Origin: Deltaproteobacteria bacterium
GTDB lineage: Bacteria > Desulfobacterota > Dissulfuribacteria > Dissulfuribacterales > S140-46
Length of the DNA: 10,007 nucleotides
Reading direction: 5' to 3'
NCBI GenBank assembly: GCA_015491585.1
Contig: WFVQ01000195.1
Coordinates: forward strand, 1 to 10,007
The translations under genes were made by a program, and so were the position numbers. The notes below the pieces were generated by a model that did no database searches, was not told the origin of the DNA, and worked only from the letters and a program-made list of their open reading frames with translations. This document shows, in pieces, positions 1 through 7,064 of the stretch; positions within the stretch are counted from its first letter, which is position 1, and each line of letters starts with the position of its first letter.

Positions 1-23
1 CTCTAACCCTCCCATTTCATGAT

Positions 24-48
24 AAAAGAGAGGCCTCCCGCCTCTTTT
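24..48. terminator. Terminator-like hairpin, possibly bidirectional
   Basis: AAAAGAGAGGC (24-34) pairs with GCCTCTTTT (40-48) around the loop CTCCC, giving nine base pairs with a two-base bulge in the left arm. The A-run on the left and T-run on the right belong to the stem, so either strand ends in a U-run, as in bidirectional intrinsic terminators. It probably ends a gene lying left of the window; no coding region is visible between it and the tRNA. Confidence 0.6.
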
Positions 49-254
49 GCCATGGGTTACCAGCCTTCAAAATCCATGTCAAGACGCGGGCTTGCATGCC
101 CGACCATGGGTCCTCTGAAAGCCCAGCCCGGCAACGGAGGCCGAAGCTCCTGCCTCCCCTCGGCCGTGCTTTCCCATGGGGGCTGATCCGTGGAGGCCAC
201 TGCTTCCAGATTTTGACTTAATCACGCTTCCATTTCGGAAGGTTTTGGCCGTTC
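49..254. other. Intergenic stretch without a recognisable gene
   Basis: I see no credible gene here. A long open frame on the minus strand crosses this stretch, but it also runs through the tRNA and into the lytic transglycosylase gene, and it has no recognisable domain. Small structures visible: CGGGC/GCCCG at 87-91 and 98-102; GGCCGA/TCGGCC at 139-144 and 160-165 (15-nt spacer); CTTCC/GGAAG at 227-231 and 237-241, followed by GTTTT. None is strong enough to name as a functional RNA. The hexamer CATGGG occurs at 51, 105 and 175, probably by chance. Confidence 0.5.
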
Positions 255-283
255 TTGACCGTTGGGAGAGCAGATGATAAAAA
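255..283 (+). promoter_or_regulatory. Candidate sigma-70-type promoter for the tRNA
   Basis: TTGACC (255-260) and TAAAAA (278-283) are separated by exactly 17 nt, with five of six and four of six matches to the -35 and -10 consensus. Initiation would fall near 290, one or two bases ahead of the mature tRNA 5' end at 292. That would leave almost no leader. Prediction by eye only. Confidence 0.4.
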
Positions 284-291
284 GCGGCCGG

Positions 292-367
292 GCCGGCATA
301 GCTCAGTTGGGAGAGCGCCACGTTCGCAACGTGGAGGCCGCCGGTTCGATCCCGGCCATCTCCACCA
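292..367 (+). tRNA. tRNA-Ala(CGC)-like gene with a mispaired acceptor stem (possible pseudo-tRNA)
   Basis: A 76-nt cloverleaf with encoded CCA (365-367). D stem GCTC/GAGC (301-304, 313-316) and anticodon stem CCACG/CGTGG (318-322, 330-334) are perfect. The loop TTCGCAA puts the anticodon CGC at 325-327, reading GCG (Ala). The T stem GCCGG/CCGGC encloses TTCGATC. The acceptor fails: 5' GCCGGCA (292-298) faces 3' CATCTCC (357-363), giving only two Watson-Crick pairs and one G-T wobble out of seven. Position 3 is C opposite T70, so the G3:U70 pair that alanyl-tRNA synthetase requires is missing. The 3' strand and discriminator A look like a normal alanine tRNA, so the 5' strand is the altered part. 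It could be a decayed or recombined copy, an assembly error, or a tRNA with unusual processing. tRNA class is well supported; function is doubtful. Confidence 0.75.
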
Positions 368-405
368 ACTCCCAGCTCCGCTTTGCGGCGACTCCTGCTC
401 CGCAC

Positions 406-434
406 TTGTTTCCCCCTTTTTGCCAGAGTAATAT
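406..434 (+). promoter_or_regulatory. Weak candidate promoter for the mltD-valS-nadC unit
   Basis: TTGTTT (406-411) and TAATAT (429-434) lie 17 nt apart in the 114-bp gap between the tRNA and the lytic transglycosylase gene, predicting a start near 441 and a leader of about 40 nt. The -35 match is poor (TTG only). A short CTCCC/GGGAG hairpin (441-453) lies just downstream. The unit could equally be read through from the tRNA promoter, since no strong terminator separates them. Confidence 0.25.
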
Positions 435-481
435 GCCTTTCTCCCCAAGGGAGCTTCATTTCGTTCAGACAGGTAGGTGAT

Positions 482-2086
482 ATGCGGATACTCAGATGGT
501 GTCTTCTGTGTGCGGTGTTCATGCTATGCGGCTGCGCGGCCGGCATAAATGTAAGCCGTCCGTCCCCCAAGGTGGACGTGACGGTGGACAGGAAAGAGGT
601 GACCAAGGCCCTGGAAAAGGTGGCCGAGGAGCAGAAGAAAGGGGCGGGCGGTCGTGAGGCGGAGAACGCTGCCAGCCAGGCGGCATCCTGCAACAGGCCC
701 TTGTCCCAGGATGAGTGGATCCAGAGCAGGCTTGACTCGGCCCTGGAGCTGTGCAGCACCGCGCGGACCCTGTGGGCCGAGGGCCACGTGAGTCAGGCCC
801 TCGCCGCCCTGGACAAGGCCTATCTTCTCATCATGCAGGTGGACAAGGATGCGGCCCCCCAATTCCTCCAGCAGAAGGAGGACATCCGTTTCATCATAGC
901 CAAGAATATCCTTGAGATCAGGACGTCCAGGTTCAGGACAACCAACGGGCTCCACAAGGAGATCCCCATTACCCTGAACAGGCACGTGATGGAGGAGATC
1001 GCCAGGTTCCAGGGAAGGGAGCGACAGTTCTTCCTGGATTCCTACAAGAGATCGGGCAGGTACCGGCCTATGATAGTCAAGGCGCTCAAGGAGGCCGGGC
1101 TGCCCGAGGAGCTCTCCTGGCTGCCCCTTATAGAGAGCGGTTTCAAGATCAGGGCCCTCTCCAGGGCCAGGGCCTTGGGGCTGTGGCAGTTCATCCCATC
1201 CACCGGGTACAAGTTCGGGCTGAATAGGAACGTGTGGATCGACGAGCGTCTCGATCCCGAGAAGTCCACGAAGGCGGCCATAGCCTACATGATCGAGCTG
1301 CACAAGATATTCGGCGACTGGATGACCGTGCTCGCAGCTTACAACTGCGGCGAAGGTAACGTGCTCAAGGCCATCAGGGCGCAGCAGGTGGATTACATAG
1401 ACCATTTCTGGGACCTCTATGAGCGTCTTCCCAGGGAGACCGCCCGCTATGTCCCCCGTTTCCTCGCGGTGTTGCAGATACTCAAGGAGCCAGCCAAGTA
1501 CGGCTTCGACCTCCCCGATCCCGATCCTCCCCTGGAGTGGGATACCGTGCCGGTTAAGAAACAGCTCCATCTCCGCACCGTGGCCAAGGCCATAGGGGTG
1601 GATTATCAGTTTTTGCGGGAGCTCAATCCAGAGCTCCGCCACAACGTGACTCCAGGTGAGGCTTATTCCCTGCGGGTGCCCAAGGGCAAGGGCGAGGTCC
1701 TGGCCGCGAAGCTCGACTCCCTGAAGGAGTGGCTGCCCCCGGCCAAGGCCTATGTATGGCACAGGGTGCGGAGGGGCGAGACCCTCTCCCTCATAGCCCA
1801 GCGGTACAACACCACGGTGTGGGATATAGTTAGGGTCAACAGGCTCCGCCACAAGCACCTGATCCGGGCGGGCCAGAAACTCAAGATACCGCTCTCCACC
1901 AGAAAGAAGGGGAAGATCGTGACGGTCTGCAACCGTCCGCCTGAGAAGGGGGAATATGTGGTCAAGCCCGGGGATTCGCTCTGGATAATCGCCAAGAAGT
2001 TTGGTATCAGCGCCAAGAAGCTGGCGGAGATGAACAACTTGAAATCCAACAGGATCTACGTGGGCCAGATCCTGCGGGTGAAATAG
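482..2086 (+). CDS. mltD: Membrane-bound lytic murein transglycosylase D-like lipoprotein with LysM repeats
   Basis: Cleaves the MurNAc-GlcNAc bond of peptidoglycan without water, forming 1,6-anhydro ends, at the periplasmic face of a membrane. The 534-residue product starts with a lipoprotein signal: a short basic start, a hydrophobic stretch and lipobox LCGC with the lipidated cysteine at 18. A helical extension of about 180 residues precedes the SLT/GH23 domain (about 203-300), which shows the catalytic Glu218 in LIESGF, GLWQFIP (233-239) and AYNCGEGN (286-293). A degenerate LysM-like stretch lies at about 360-405 and two clear LysM cell-wall-binding repeats at about 424-469 and 490-533. 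E. coli MltD is shorter (about 450 residues). I chose ATG 482 because the lipoprotein signal begins there, preceded by AGGTAGGTG; an upstream in-frame TTG (383) would bury that signal. valS follows after 33 bp. Confidence 0.93.
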   Translation: MRILRWCLLCAVFMLCGCAAGINVSRPSPKVDVTVDRKEVTKALEKVAEEQKKGAGGREAENAASQAASCNRPLSQDEWIQSRLDSALELCSTARTLWAEGHVSQALAALDKAYLLIMQVDKDAAPQFLQQKEDIRFIIAKNILEIRTSRFRTTNGLHKEIPITLNRHVMEEIARFQGRERQFFLDSYKRSGRYRPMIVKALKEAGLPEELSWLPLIESGFKIRALSRARALGLWQFIPSTGYKFGLNRNVWIDERLDPEKSTKAAIAYMIELHKIFGDWMTVLAAYNCGEGNVLKAIRAQQVDYIDHFWDLYERLPRETARYVPRFLAVLQILKEPAKYGFDLPDPDPPLEWDTVPVKKQLHLRTVAKAIGVDYQFLRELNPELRHNVTPGEAYSLRVPKGKGEVLAAKLDSLKEWLPPAKAYVWHRVRRGETLSLIAQRYNTTVWDIVRVNRLRHKHLIRAGQKLKIPLSTRKKGKIVTVCNRPPEKGEYVVKPGDSLWIIAKKFGISAKKLAEMNNLKSNRIYVGQILRVK

Positions 2087-2105
2087 CAAGGTCCAGGCTT
2101 GGACG

Positions 2106-2111
2106 AAGGAG
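2106..2111 (+). promoter_or_regulatory. Ribosome binding site fixing the valS start
   Basis: AAGGAG at 2106-2111 lies eight bases before ATG 2120. This is near-ideal spacing, so I choose that start over the in-frame TTG at 2099, which would add seven residues and has no comparable site. Confidence 0.8.
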
Positions 2112-2119
2112 AACAGGGA

Positions 2120-4798
2120 ATGGGAGAGACGTCTAAGGCTCAACTGCCCAAGGCTTATGAGTTTCAGAGCGTTGAGGAGCGGTGGGGGCGAGAGTGGATG
2201 GAGAAGGGCCTCTCCACCGCGGATCCCTCTGCCGGACCGCCCGCCTTCTCTATGGTCATCCCGCCTCCGAACGTTACCGGCGTCCTCCACATAGGCCATG
2301 CACTTAACAACACCCTCCAGGACATCCTGGTGAGATACAAGAGGATGGACGGCTTCAACACCCTCTGGGTCCCTGGCACGGACCATGCCGGCATTGCTAC
2401 GCAGAATGTGGTGGAGCGGCAGCTCGCCCAGGAGGGGCTCACCAGGCACGATGTCGGCAGGGAGGCGTTCATTGAGCGTGTCTGGAAGTGGAAGGCGCAG
2501 AGCGGGGGCAGGATCATAGAGCAGTTGAAGAGGCTCGGATGCTCCTGCGACTGGACCAGGGAGCGGTTCACTATGGATGATGGGCTCTCCAGGGCCGTGC
2601 GCGAGGTCTTCGTGCGCCTCTACGAGGAGGGGCTCATCTACAAGGGAGACTACATCATAAACTGGTGTCCCAGGTGCCACACCGCCTTGGCCGACATAGA
2701 GGTGGATCACGAGCCCAGGGATGGAAGGCTGTGGTACATAAGGTATCCCCTGGAGGACGGCTCAGGACACCTCACCGTGGCCACCACCCGTCCCGAGACC
2801 ATGCTCGGAGACACGGCCGTGGCAGTGAATCCAGGCGACGATCGTTACGCCCGGATGGTGGGCAAGACCCTGGTGCTGCCGCTGGTGGGGAGGCGCATTC
2901 CGGTGATAGCGGACGAGGCGGTGGATCCCGAGTTCGGCACCGGGGCGGTTAAGGTGACCCCTGCCCATGACTTCAACGATTTCGAGATGGGCAGGCGCCA
3001 CGGATGCGAGAGCATAAACATCTTCGACATAAACGGCGTGGTCAACGAGAACGGCGGCCCCTACCAGGGGCTTGACAGGTACGAGGCCCGCAAGCGGATA
3101 GTACAGGACCTGGAGGCCCAGGGCTTCCTGGAGAAGGAGGAGGCCCACGAGCATGCCCTGTCCCAGTGCTACAGGTGCAAGACCGTGGTGGAGCCCCGCC
3201 TCTCCAAGCAGTGGTTCGTCAGGATCAAAGGGCTTGCGGAGCCGGCCCTGCAGGCGGTCAGGGAGGGCAGGACCAAGATAGTGCCCTCGTCCTGGGAGAG
3301 GACCTATGAGGAGTGGATGACCAATATCAGGGATTGGTGCATCTCCAGGCAGATATGGTGGGGGCACCGCATCCCTGCTTGGACATGCTCGGACTGCGGA
3401 GAGGTGGTGGTGGCCGTGGATGATCCAACGGCGTGCCCTGCCTGCGGCGGAAAGGATCTTCAGCAGGAGACCGATGTCCTGGACACATGGTTCAGTTCCG
3501 CGCTTTGGCCTTTCTCCACCCTTGGTTGGCCAGACAAGACGCCTGAACTGCAGCTCTATTACCCAACCTCGGTTCTCATCACCAGCTTCGACATACTCTT
3601 CTTCTGGGTGGCCAGGATGATGATGATGGGCCTCCATTTCATGGGCGAGGTCCCGTTCAAGTACGTTTATCTCCACGCCCTGGTCAGGGATTCCCAGGGG
3701 CAGAAGATGAGCAAGTCCAAGGGGAACGTGATAGATCCCCTGGTTATCATCGAGAAATACGGCACAGATGCAGTGCGTTTCACCCTTGCGGCCTTCGCGG
3801 CCCAGGGAAGGGATATCAAGCTGGCCGAGGAGCGGATCGAGGGCTACCGCCACTTCGTGAACAAGGTGTGGAATGCGGCCAGGCTGGTCCTCATGAACGT
3901 CGAGGGTGAGGACCACCCCATGTCCCTTGATGAGCTGGCGGCTGCACGCGAAGGGCTTTCGTTCGGGGAGAGGTGGATCCTCTCGCGGCTCGACTCCACC
4001 GTAGGCCAGGTCCGCTCCAGTCTGGACTCCTTTGATTTCGACGTGGCTGCAAAGGCCATATACGGCTTTTTCTGGCACGAGTTCTGCGACTGGTACCTGG
4101 AGATGGCCAAGCCCGCCATGTCAGGCACGGACGTCGAGGCCAAGAGAAGGGCGGCGTCGGTGGCCCTTCAGGTTCTGAATACCAGCCTCAGGCTGCTCCA
4201 CCCATTCATGCCCTTCGTCACGGAGGAGCTGTGGCACCATCTTCCCGGGACCGGTGGCTATATCATGAAGGCCCCCTTCCCCAAGAGGCTTGAAGGGCTT
4301 CACGACATGGAGGTGGAGAAGGAGATGGAGCGGCTCATGTCCGTGGTCTCGGGATTGCGCAACGTACGCGCCGAGGTGGGGCTCCATCCTGGAGCTGCCA
4401 TCGACGTTGTGGCCAGGGCCCACGGCCAGGAGGCGGCCGGTTTCCTGGAACACCACGCGGCCGACATCAGGACCCTTGCAAGGGTGGAGAAACTCACCGT
4501 TGAGGAGGGGCGCGGTTCCAGGCCCAAGGGCGCGGCCTCGGTCATCTTCGAGGACATGGAGCTGTTCGTCCCGCTCGAAGGGCTCGTGGACGTGGAGGCA
4601 GAGCTTGAGAAACTCTCCAGGGAGGAGGCGAAGATAAGCAAGGAGCTGGAGCGTTCGGAGAAGAAGCTCGCAAACGAGAATTTCGTCACCAAGGCGCCTG
4701 CCGAGGTCGTGGCCAAGGAGAGGGAGAAGGTGGAGCGGCTGCGCGCCAAGCTGGAGAAGCTGGCTCATCACAGGCAGACCCTGGAGGCCATCGGCTGA
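2120..4798 (+). CDS. valS: Valyl-tRNA synthetase
   Basis: Charges tRNA-Val with valine in the cytoplasm, using ATP, and edits mischarged threonine. The 892-residue class I synthetase has the HIGH signature (His57-His60, within PNVTGVLHIGHALN), the CP1 editing domain beginning around TTRPETMLGDTAV, and the KMSKS loop at 529-533. A zinc-ribbon-like cysteine quartet (Cys423, Cys426, Cys439, Cys442) sits in the insertion before the DVLDTWFSSALWPFS segment. An anticodon-binding helical domain follows, and the last 65 or so residues form the Glu/Lys-rich coiled-coil arm typical of bacterial ValS. Length is normal and no lesion is seen. It lies 33 bp after the lytic transglycosylase gene and its stop is one base before the nadC ATG, so the three are probably one transcript. 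Many minus-strand open frames opposite it are shadows of its GC-rich codons. Confidence 0.98.
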   Translation: MGETSKAQLPKAYEFQSVEERWGREWMEKGLSTADPSAGPPAFSMVIPPPNVTGVLHIGHALNNTLQDILVRYKRMDGFNTLWVPGTDHAGIATQNVVERQLAQEGLTRHDVGREAFIERVWKWKAQSGGRIIEQLKRLGCSCDWTRERFTMDDGLSRAVREVFVRLYEEGLIYKGDYIINWCPRCHTALADIEVDHEPRDGRLWYIRYPLEDGSGHLTVATTRPETMLGDTAVAVNPGDDRYARMVGKTLVLPLVGRRIPVIADEAVDPEFGTGAVKVTPAHDFNDFEMGRRHGCESINIFDINGVVNENGGPYQGLDRYEARKRIVQDLEAQGFLEKEEAHEHALSQCYRCKTVVEPRLSKQWFVRIKGLAEPALQAVREGRTKIVPSSWERTYEEWMTNIRDWCISRQIWWGHRIPAWTCSDCGEVVVAVDDPTACPACGGKDLQQETDVLDTWFSSALWPFSTLGWPDKTPELQLYYPTSVLITSFDILFFWVARMMMMGLHFMGEVPFKYVYLHALVRDSQGQKMSKSKGNVIDPLVIIEKYGTDAVRFTLAAFAAQGRDIKLAEERIEGYRHFVNKVWNAARLVLMNVEGEDHPMSLDELAAAREGLSFGERWILSRLDSTVGQVRSSLDSFDFDVAAKAIYGFFWHEFCDWYLEMAKPAMSGTDVEAKRRAASVALQVLNTSLRLLHPFMPFVTEELWHHLPGTGGYIMKAPFPKRLEGLHDMEVEKEMERLMSVVSGLRNVRAEVGLHPGAAIDVVARAHGQEAAGFLEHHAADIRTLARVEKLTVEEGRGSRPKGAASVIFEDMELFVPLEGLVDVEAELEKLSREEAKISKELERSEKKLANENFVTKAPAEVVAKEREKVERLRAKLEKLAHHRQTLEAIG

Positions 4799-4799
4799 G

Positions 4800-5648
4800 A
4801 TGGCTGACCTGGACCGTTTCCTTATTTCCAGGCTGGTGGAGGCGGCGCTAAGGGAGGACCTTGGGAGCGGCGACATCACCAGTGCCTTCACAGTGGATGC
4901 AGAGGCCGGGGGCCAGGCGGTTATCGTTGCAAAGGGCGGTGGAGTTGTGGCCGGCCTGCCGGTGGCCGAAGAGGTCTTCCGCTGTCTCGATCCCGGCCTC
5001 TTATTCAGGGCAGAGGTGCCTGAGGGCGGGCAGGTCTCCCGGGGCGACACAGTCGCCACCCTACAGGGCAGGCTTCGGACCATCCTCAGCGGAGAACGGG
5101 TCGCCCTGAATTTTCTTCAGCACCTCTCTGGGATAGCGACCCTCACCAGGGAGTTCGTGGCCAGGATAGAGGGGTTGGGGTGTAGCATAGTCGATACCAG
5201 GAAGACCACTCCTGGATTGCGCCTTCTCGAGAAATACGCCGTCAGGGTGGGCGGCGGCCGGAACCATAGGTTCGGCCTCTCCGACGCCATCCTGATCAAG
5301 GACAACCACATTGCCGCCTGCGGGTCTGTGGCAGAGGCGGTTAAAAGGTGCCGTAATAGAGTTGGCCATACTTTGACCGTGGAGGTGGAGGTGGCGGATA
5401 CCGCCCAGGTGGCGGAGGCCATCGAGGCCGGGGCAGACATGCTGCTCCTGGACAACATGGACGTGGCCGCGCTGGCCGAGGCGGTGGGCCTTGCCAGGGA
5501 GTTGAATCCCGCGGTGGTCCTGGAGGCCTCCGGCGGAGTCACCTTGGAGAACGTCAGGGCCGTGGCCGCGACAGGGGTGGATATCATATCCGTGGGCGCC
5601 CTTACCCACTCCGCCCCAGCCCTGGATCTGAGCCTGCGGGTGGCATAG
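4800..5648 (+). CDS. nadC: Quinolinate phosphoribosyltransferase (nicotinate-nucleotide pyrophosphorylase, carboxylating)
   Basis: Converts quinolinate and PRPP to nicotinate mononucleotide, CO2 and pyrophosphate, the step joining de novo quinolinate synthesis to NAD. The 282-residue product has the normal family length. Recognisable blocks: ALREDLGSGDIT near the N terminus; NFLQHLSGIATLT; the substrate-binding DTRKTTPG (Asp132-Arg134-Lys135); GGGRNHRFGLSDAILIKDNH with Lys167-Asp168-Asn169-His170; the barrel strands VEVEV and ADMLLLDNM; and the phosphate-binding EASGGV and DIISVGALTHSA near the end. ATG 4800 begins one base after the valS stop. The best SD, GGAGG at 4783-4787, lies inside valS at a long 12-nt distance, so coupling to valS translation is likely. 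No nadA or nadB is in the window. The convergent minus-strand gene ends 43 bp downstream and I see no standard terminator between them. Confidence 0.97.
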   Translation: MADLDRFLISRLVEAALREDLGSGDITSAFTVDAEAGGQAVIVAKGGGVVAGLPVAEEVFRCLDPGLLFRAEVPEGGQVSRGDTVATLQGRLRTILSGERVALNFLQHLSGIATLTREFVARIEGLGCSIVDTRKTTPGLRLLEKYAVRVGGGRNHRFGLSDAILIKDNHIAACGSVAEAVKRCRNRVGHTLTVEVEVADTAQVAEAIEAGADMLLLDNMDVAALAEAVGLARELNPAVVLEASGGVTLENVRAVAATGVDIISVGALTHSAPALDLSLRVA

Positions 5649-5691
5649 CGCCAGAGGCGGGACAAGGCCGTCAAAGTTCATTCAAGGCGAG

Positions 5692-7041
5692 TCAGGCTTT
5701 CCTCTTGGGCACTGCGGCCTCCAGGGCCTCTTCAATGTCGCCGGTCCCTTGCGGCAGCATTCTGAATTCCTCTATGATAGACGGCCCACTATCTCTGGGC
5801 CGCTTCATGAAGATCGTGGCCATCTTTAGCCCCGCTTCTCCCTGCCGCTCTTGCCAGGCTTTAGCAGCGCGCACAGCGCAACGTATGGCCGCTTCTCGGT
5901 TATAGAGGTGGGAGAATAGGGGGATTATCTTCTCCTCTTGGATCGCACCGAGGATGAGTCCGTGATGGAGGTCGTAGCCGTGGATTGAGAAGAGGCAGAG
6001 TAGCATTGTTTGTCCTGTGGGGTGTAAGTGGGGACGGAGGGCGCGCCATGCAACGGCGGCTTCAGCCTCGGACACGCGATCCTGTATCCTGCTCAAGATC
6101 GAGATAGATAACCACAGCAGTGACAATAACAGATAAATGCCGAGCTCCCGGTGCAGCCAAAGGGAGATGTCCATCCTTGCCGTTATTTTTCCCAGTGTAA
6201 CCATTGGCAGGAAGACCAACGCTACTATAACGACGAATAACACTGCCAAGTCGGTCAAGTGTATGATCCATTTTAGCCTTTTCTGCTTGTTTACAGTCGT
6301 TGCTTCTGCCTCCCTAGCCAGCCGCTCTATCGCTATCCTGCTCAATCCTCTGTTGTTTTGAGAGGTGCTGGGCAGTCGGGGGAGTGCAAATCGCTTGAGT
6401 TCCTGGAATATCTTTTTTTCTAAGATGTTTAGGTCTCCTTGGATTTCTCTCCATTCCCGTTGATTCCCCCGTTGCAGGAGCATATGGTGCTGGATGGCAA
6501 GTCCCTTGTGTTTCAAAATAGAGAATATATGGCTAATATAGGAGGTGAAACTCTTCTGCTGTTGCGTCACAACCAAGGGCAGAGGAGGCATCTCCCCTGG
6601 CGGGAAGGTGCTGGCCGCGGCTGCAAACCAGGGCCGTTCTCTCCATCCTCTACGGCTAGCCACGAGAAAGAGACGTATCTTGGCTTTATGGAGTTTCGGC
6701 TTCAGCTCCAATAGCCGTATAAGGCCGCGTTTTATACTACGTCTAAGCAGCCATGAGCGCACAATGAAGAATGTAGCGGTGAATCCAATGGCCCATAGTG
6801 ATGTCCATGCGATATGGACCAGATTCCATGTCGAAGCAATGTAGTCCCTCATGGGGTACATATAACGTGGCTTAGGTGGTAAGGGAGGAAGTAAGGAGAA
6901 GAGTCGGTCGCCGAGCATCACGTGTGTCCCAAAAAGGAGTGTGACAGCGAGGATGGGTAAGCTCCAGATGCGTATGCGATCTCTGCGGCCAAGGAGAAGT
7001 TTAGGGCCTCCCTGGTCCAGGGCCAGGAGTGCCTCTTCCAA
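5692..7041 (-). CDS. Unrecognised membrane protein, four predicted transmembrane helices
   Basis: I do not recognise the family. Numbered from TTG 7041 the product has 449 residues. Four hydrophobic helices are visible at about 25-44, 76-99, 259-283 and 298-317. Basic residues before helix 1 (RRDRIR) and after helix 2 (RSWLLRRSIKR) suggest both termini and the large 160-residue middle loop are cytoplasmic, with a Pro-rich periplasmic hairpin (LPPLPPKPRY) between helices 1 and 2. A soluble C-terminal region of about 130 residues follows. The start is uncertain. The frame stays open to ATG 7179, overlapping the regulator's HTH by 115 bp; TTG 7041 (23 bp after the regulator stop) or CTG 7053 would avoid overlap. 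GGAGGAG in the regulator's last codons could serve as SD. Two 60-base stretches counted by hand gave 37% and 43% GC, against 63% for one in valS, which suggests a foreign or relaxed gene. It is probably co-transcribed with the regulator. Confidence 0.75.
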   Translation of the reverse strand: MEEALLALDQGGPKLLLGRRDRIRIWSLPILAVTLLFGTHVMLGDRLFSLLPPLPPKPRYMYPMRDYIASTWNLVHIAWTSLWAIGFTATFFIVRSWLLRRSIKRGLIRLLELKPKLHKAKIRLFLVASRRGWRERPWFAAAASTFPPGEMPPLPLVVTQQQKSFTSYISHIFSILKHKGLAIQHHMLLQRGNQREWREIQGDLNILEKKIFQELKRFALPRLPSTSQNNRGLSRIAIERLAREAEATTVNKQKRLKWIIHLTDLAVLFVVIVALVFLPMVTLGKITARMDISLWLHRELGIYLLLSLLWLSISILSRIQDRVSEAEAAVAWRALRPHLHPTGQTMLLCLFSIHGYDLHHGLILGAIQEEKIIPLFSHLYNREAAIRCAVRAAKAWQERQGEAGLKMATIFMKRPRDSGPSIIEEFRMLPQGTGDIEEALEAAVPKRKA

Positions 7042-7064
7042 CTCGGCATGCAGGCGGCGGTCTT

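Noticed and set aside
441..453. CTCCC/GGGAG hairpin as a terminator for the tRNA
   Set aside because: Only five base pairs with a three-base loop, and no U-run follows.
262..480. Plus-strand open frame covering the tRNA
   Set aside because: Its core peptide is simply the translated tRNA cloverleaf; the rest has no features.
383..481. N-terminal extension of the lytic transglycosylase from TTG 383
   Set aside because: It would place 33 residues ahead of a clean lipoprotein signal peptide; ATG 482 has a usable SD.
79..759. Long minus-strand open frame over the left end
   Set aside because: It runs through the tRNA and the lytic transglycosylase gene, has no recognisable domain, and looks like an antisense-tRNA artefact.
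524..2710. 728-residue minus-strand open frame
   Set aside because: Lies opposite mltD and valS, has no domains, and has the Gly/Leu/Pro-rich composition expected of antisense GC-rich codons.
2762..4078. 438-residue minus-strand open frame opposite valS
   Set aside because: Shadow of a well-conserved synthetase, without recognisable motifs.
5649..5691. Convergent terminator between nadC and the membrane-protein gene
   Set aside because: Only a CGCC/GGCG four-base stem with a three-base loop near 5650 and no U-run, so not called.
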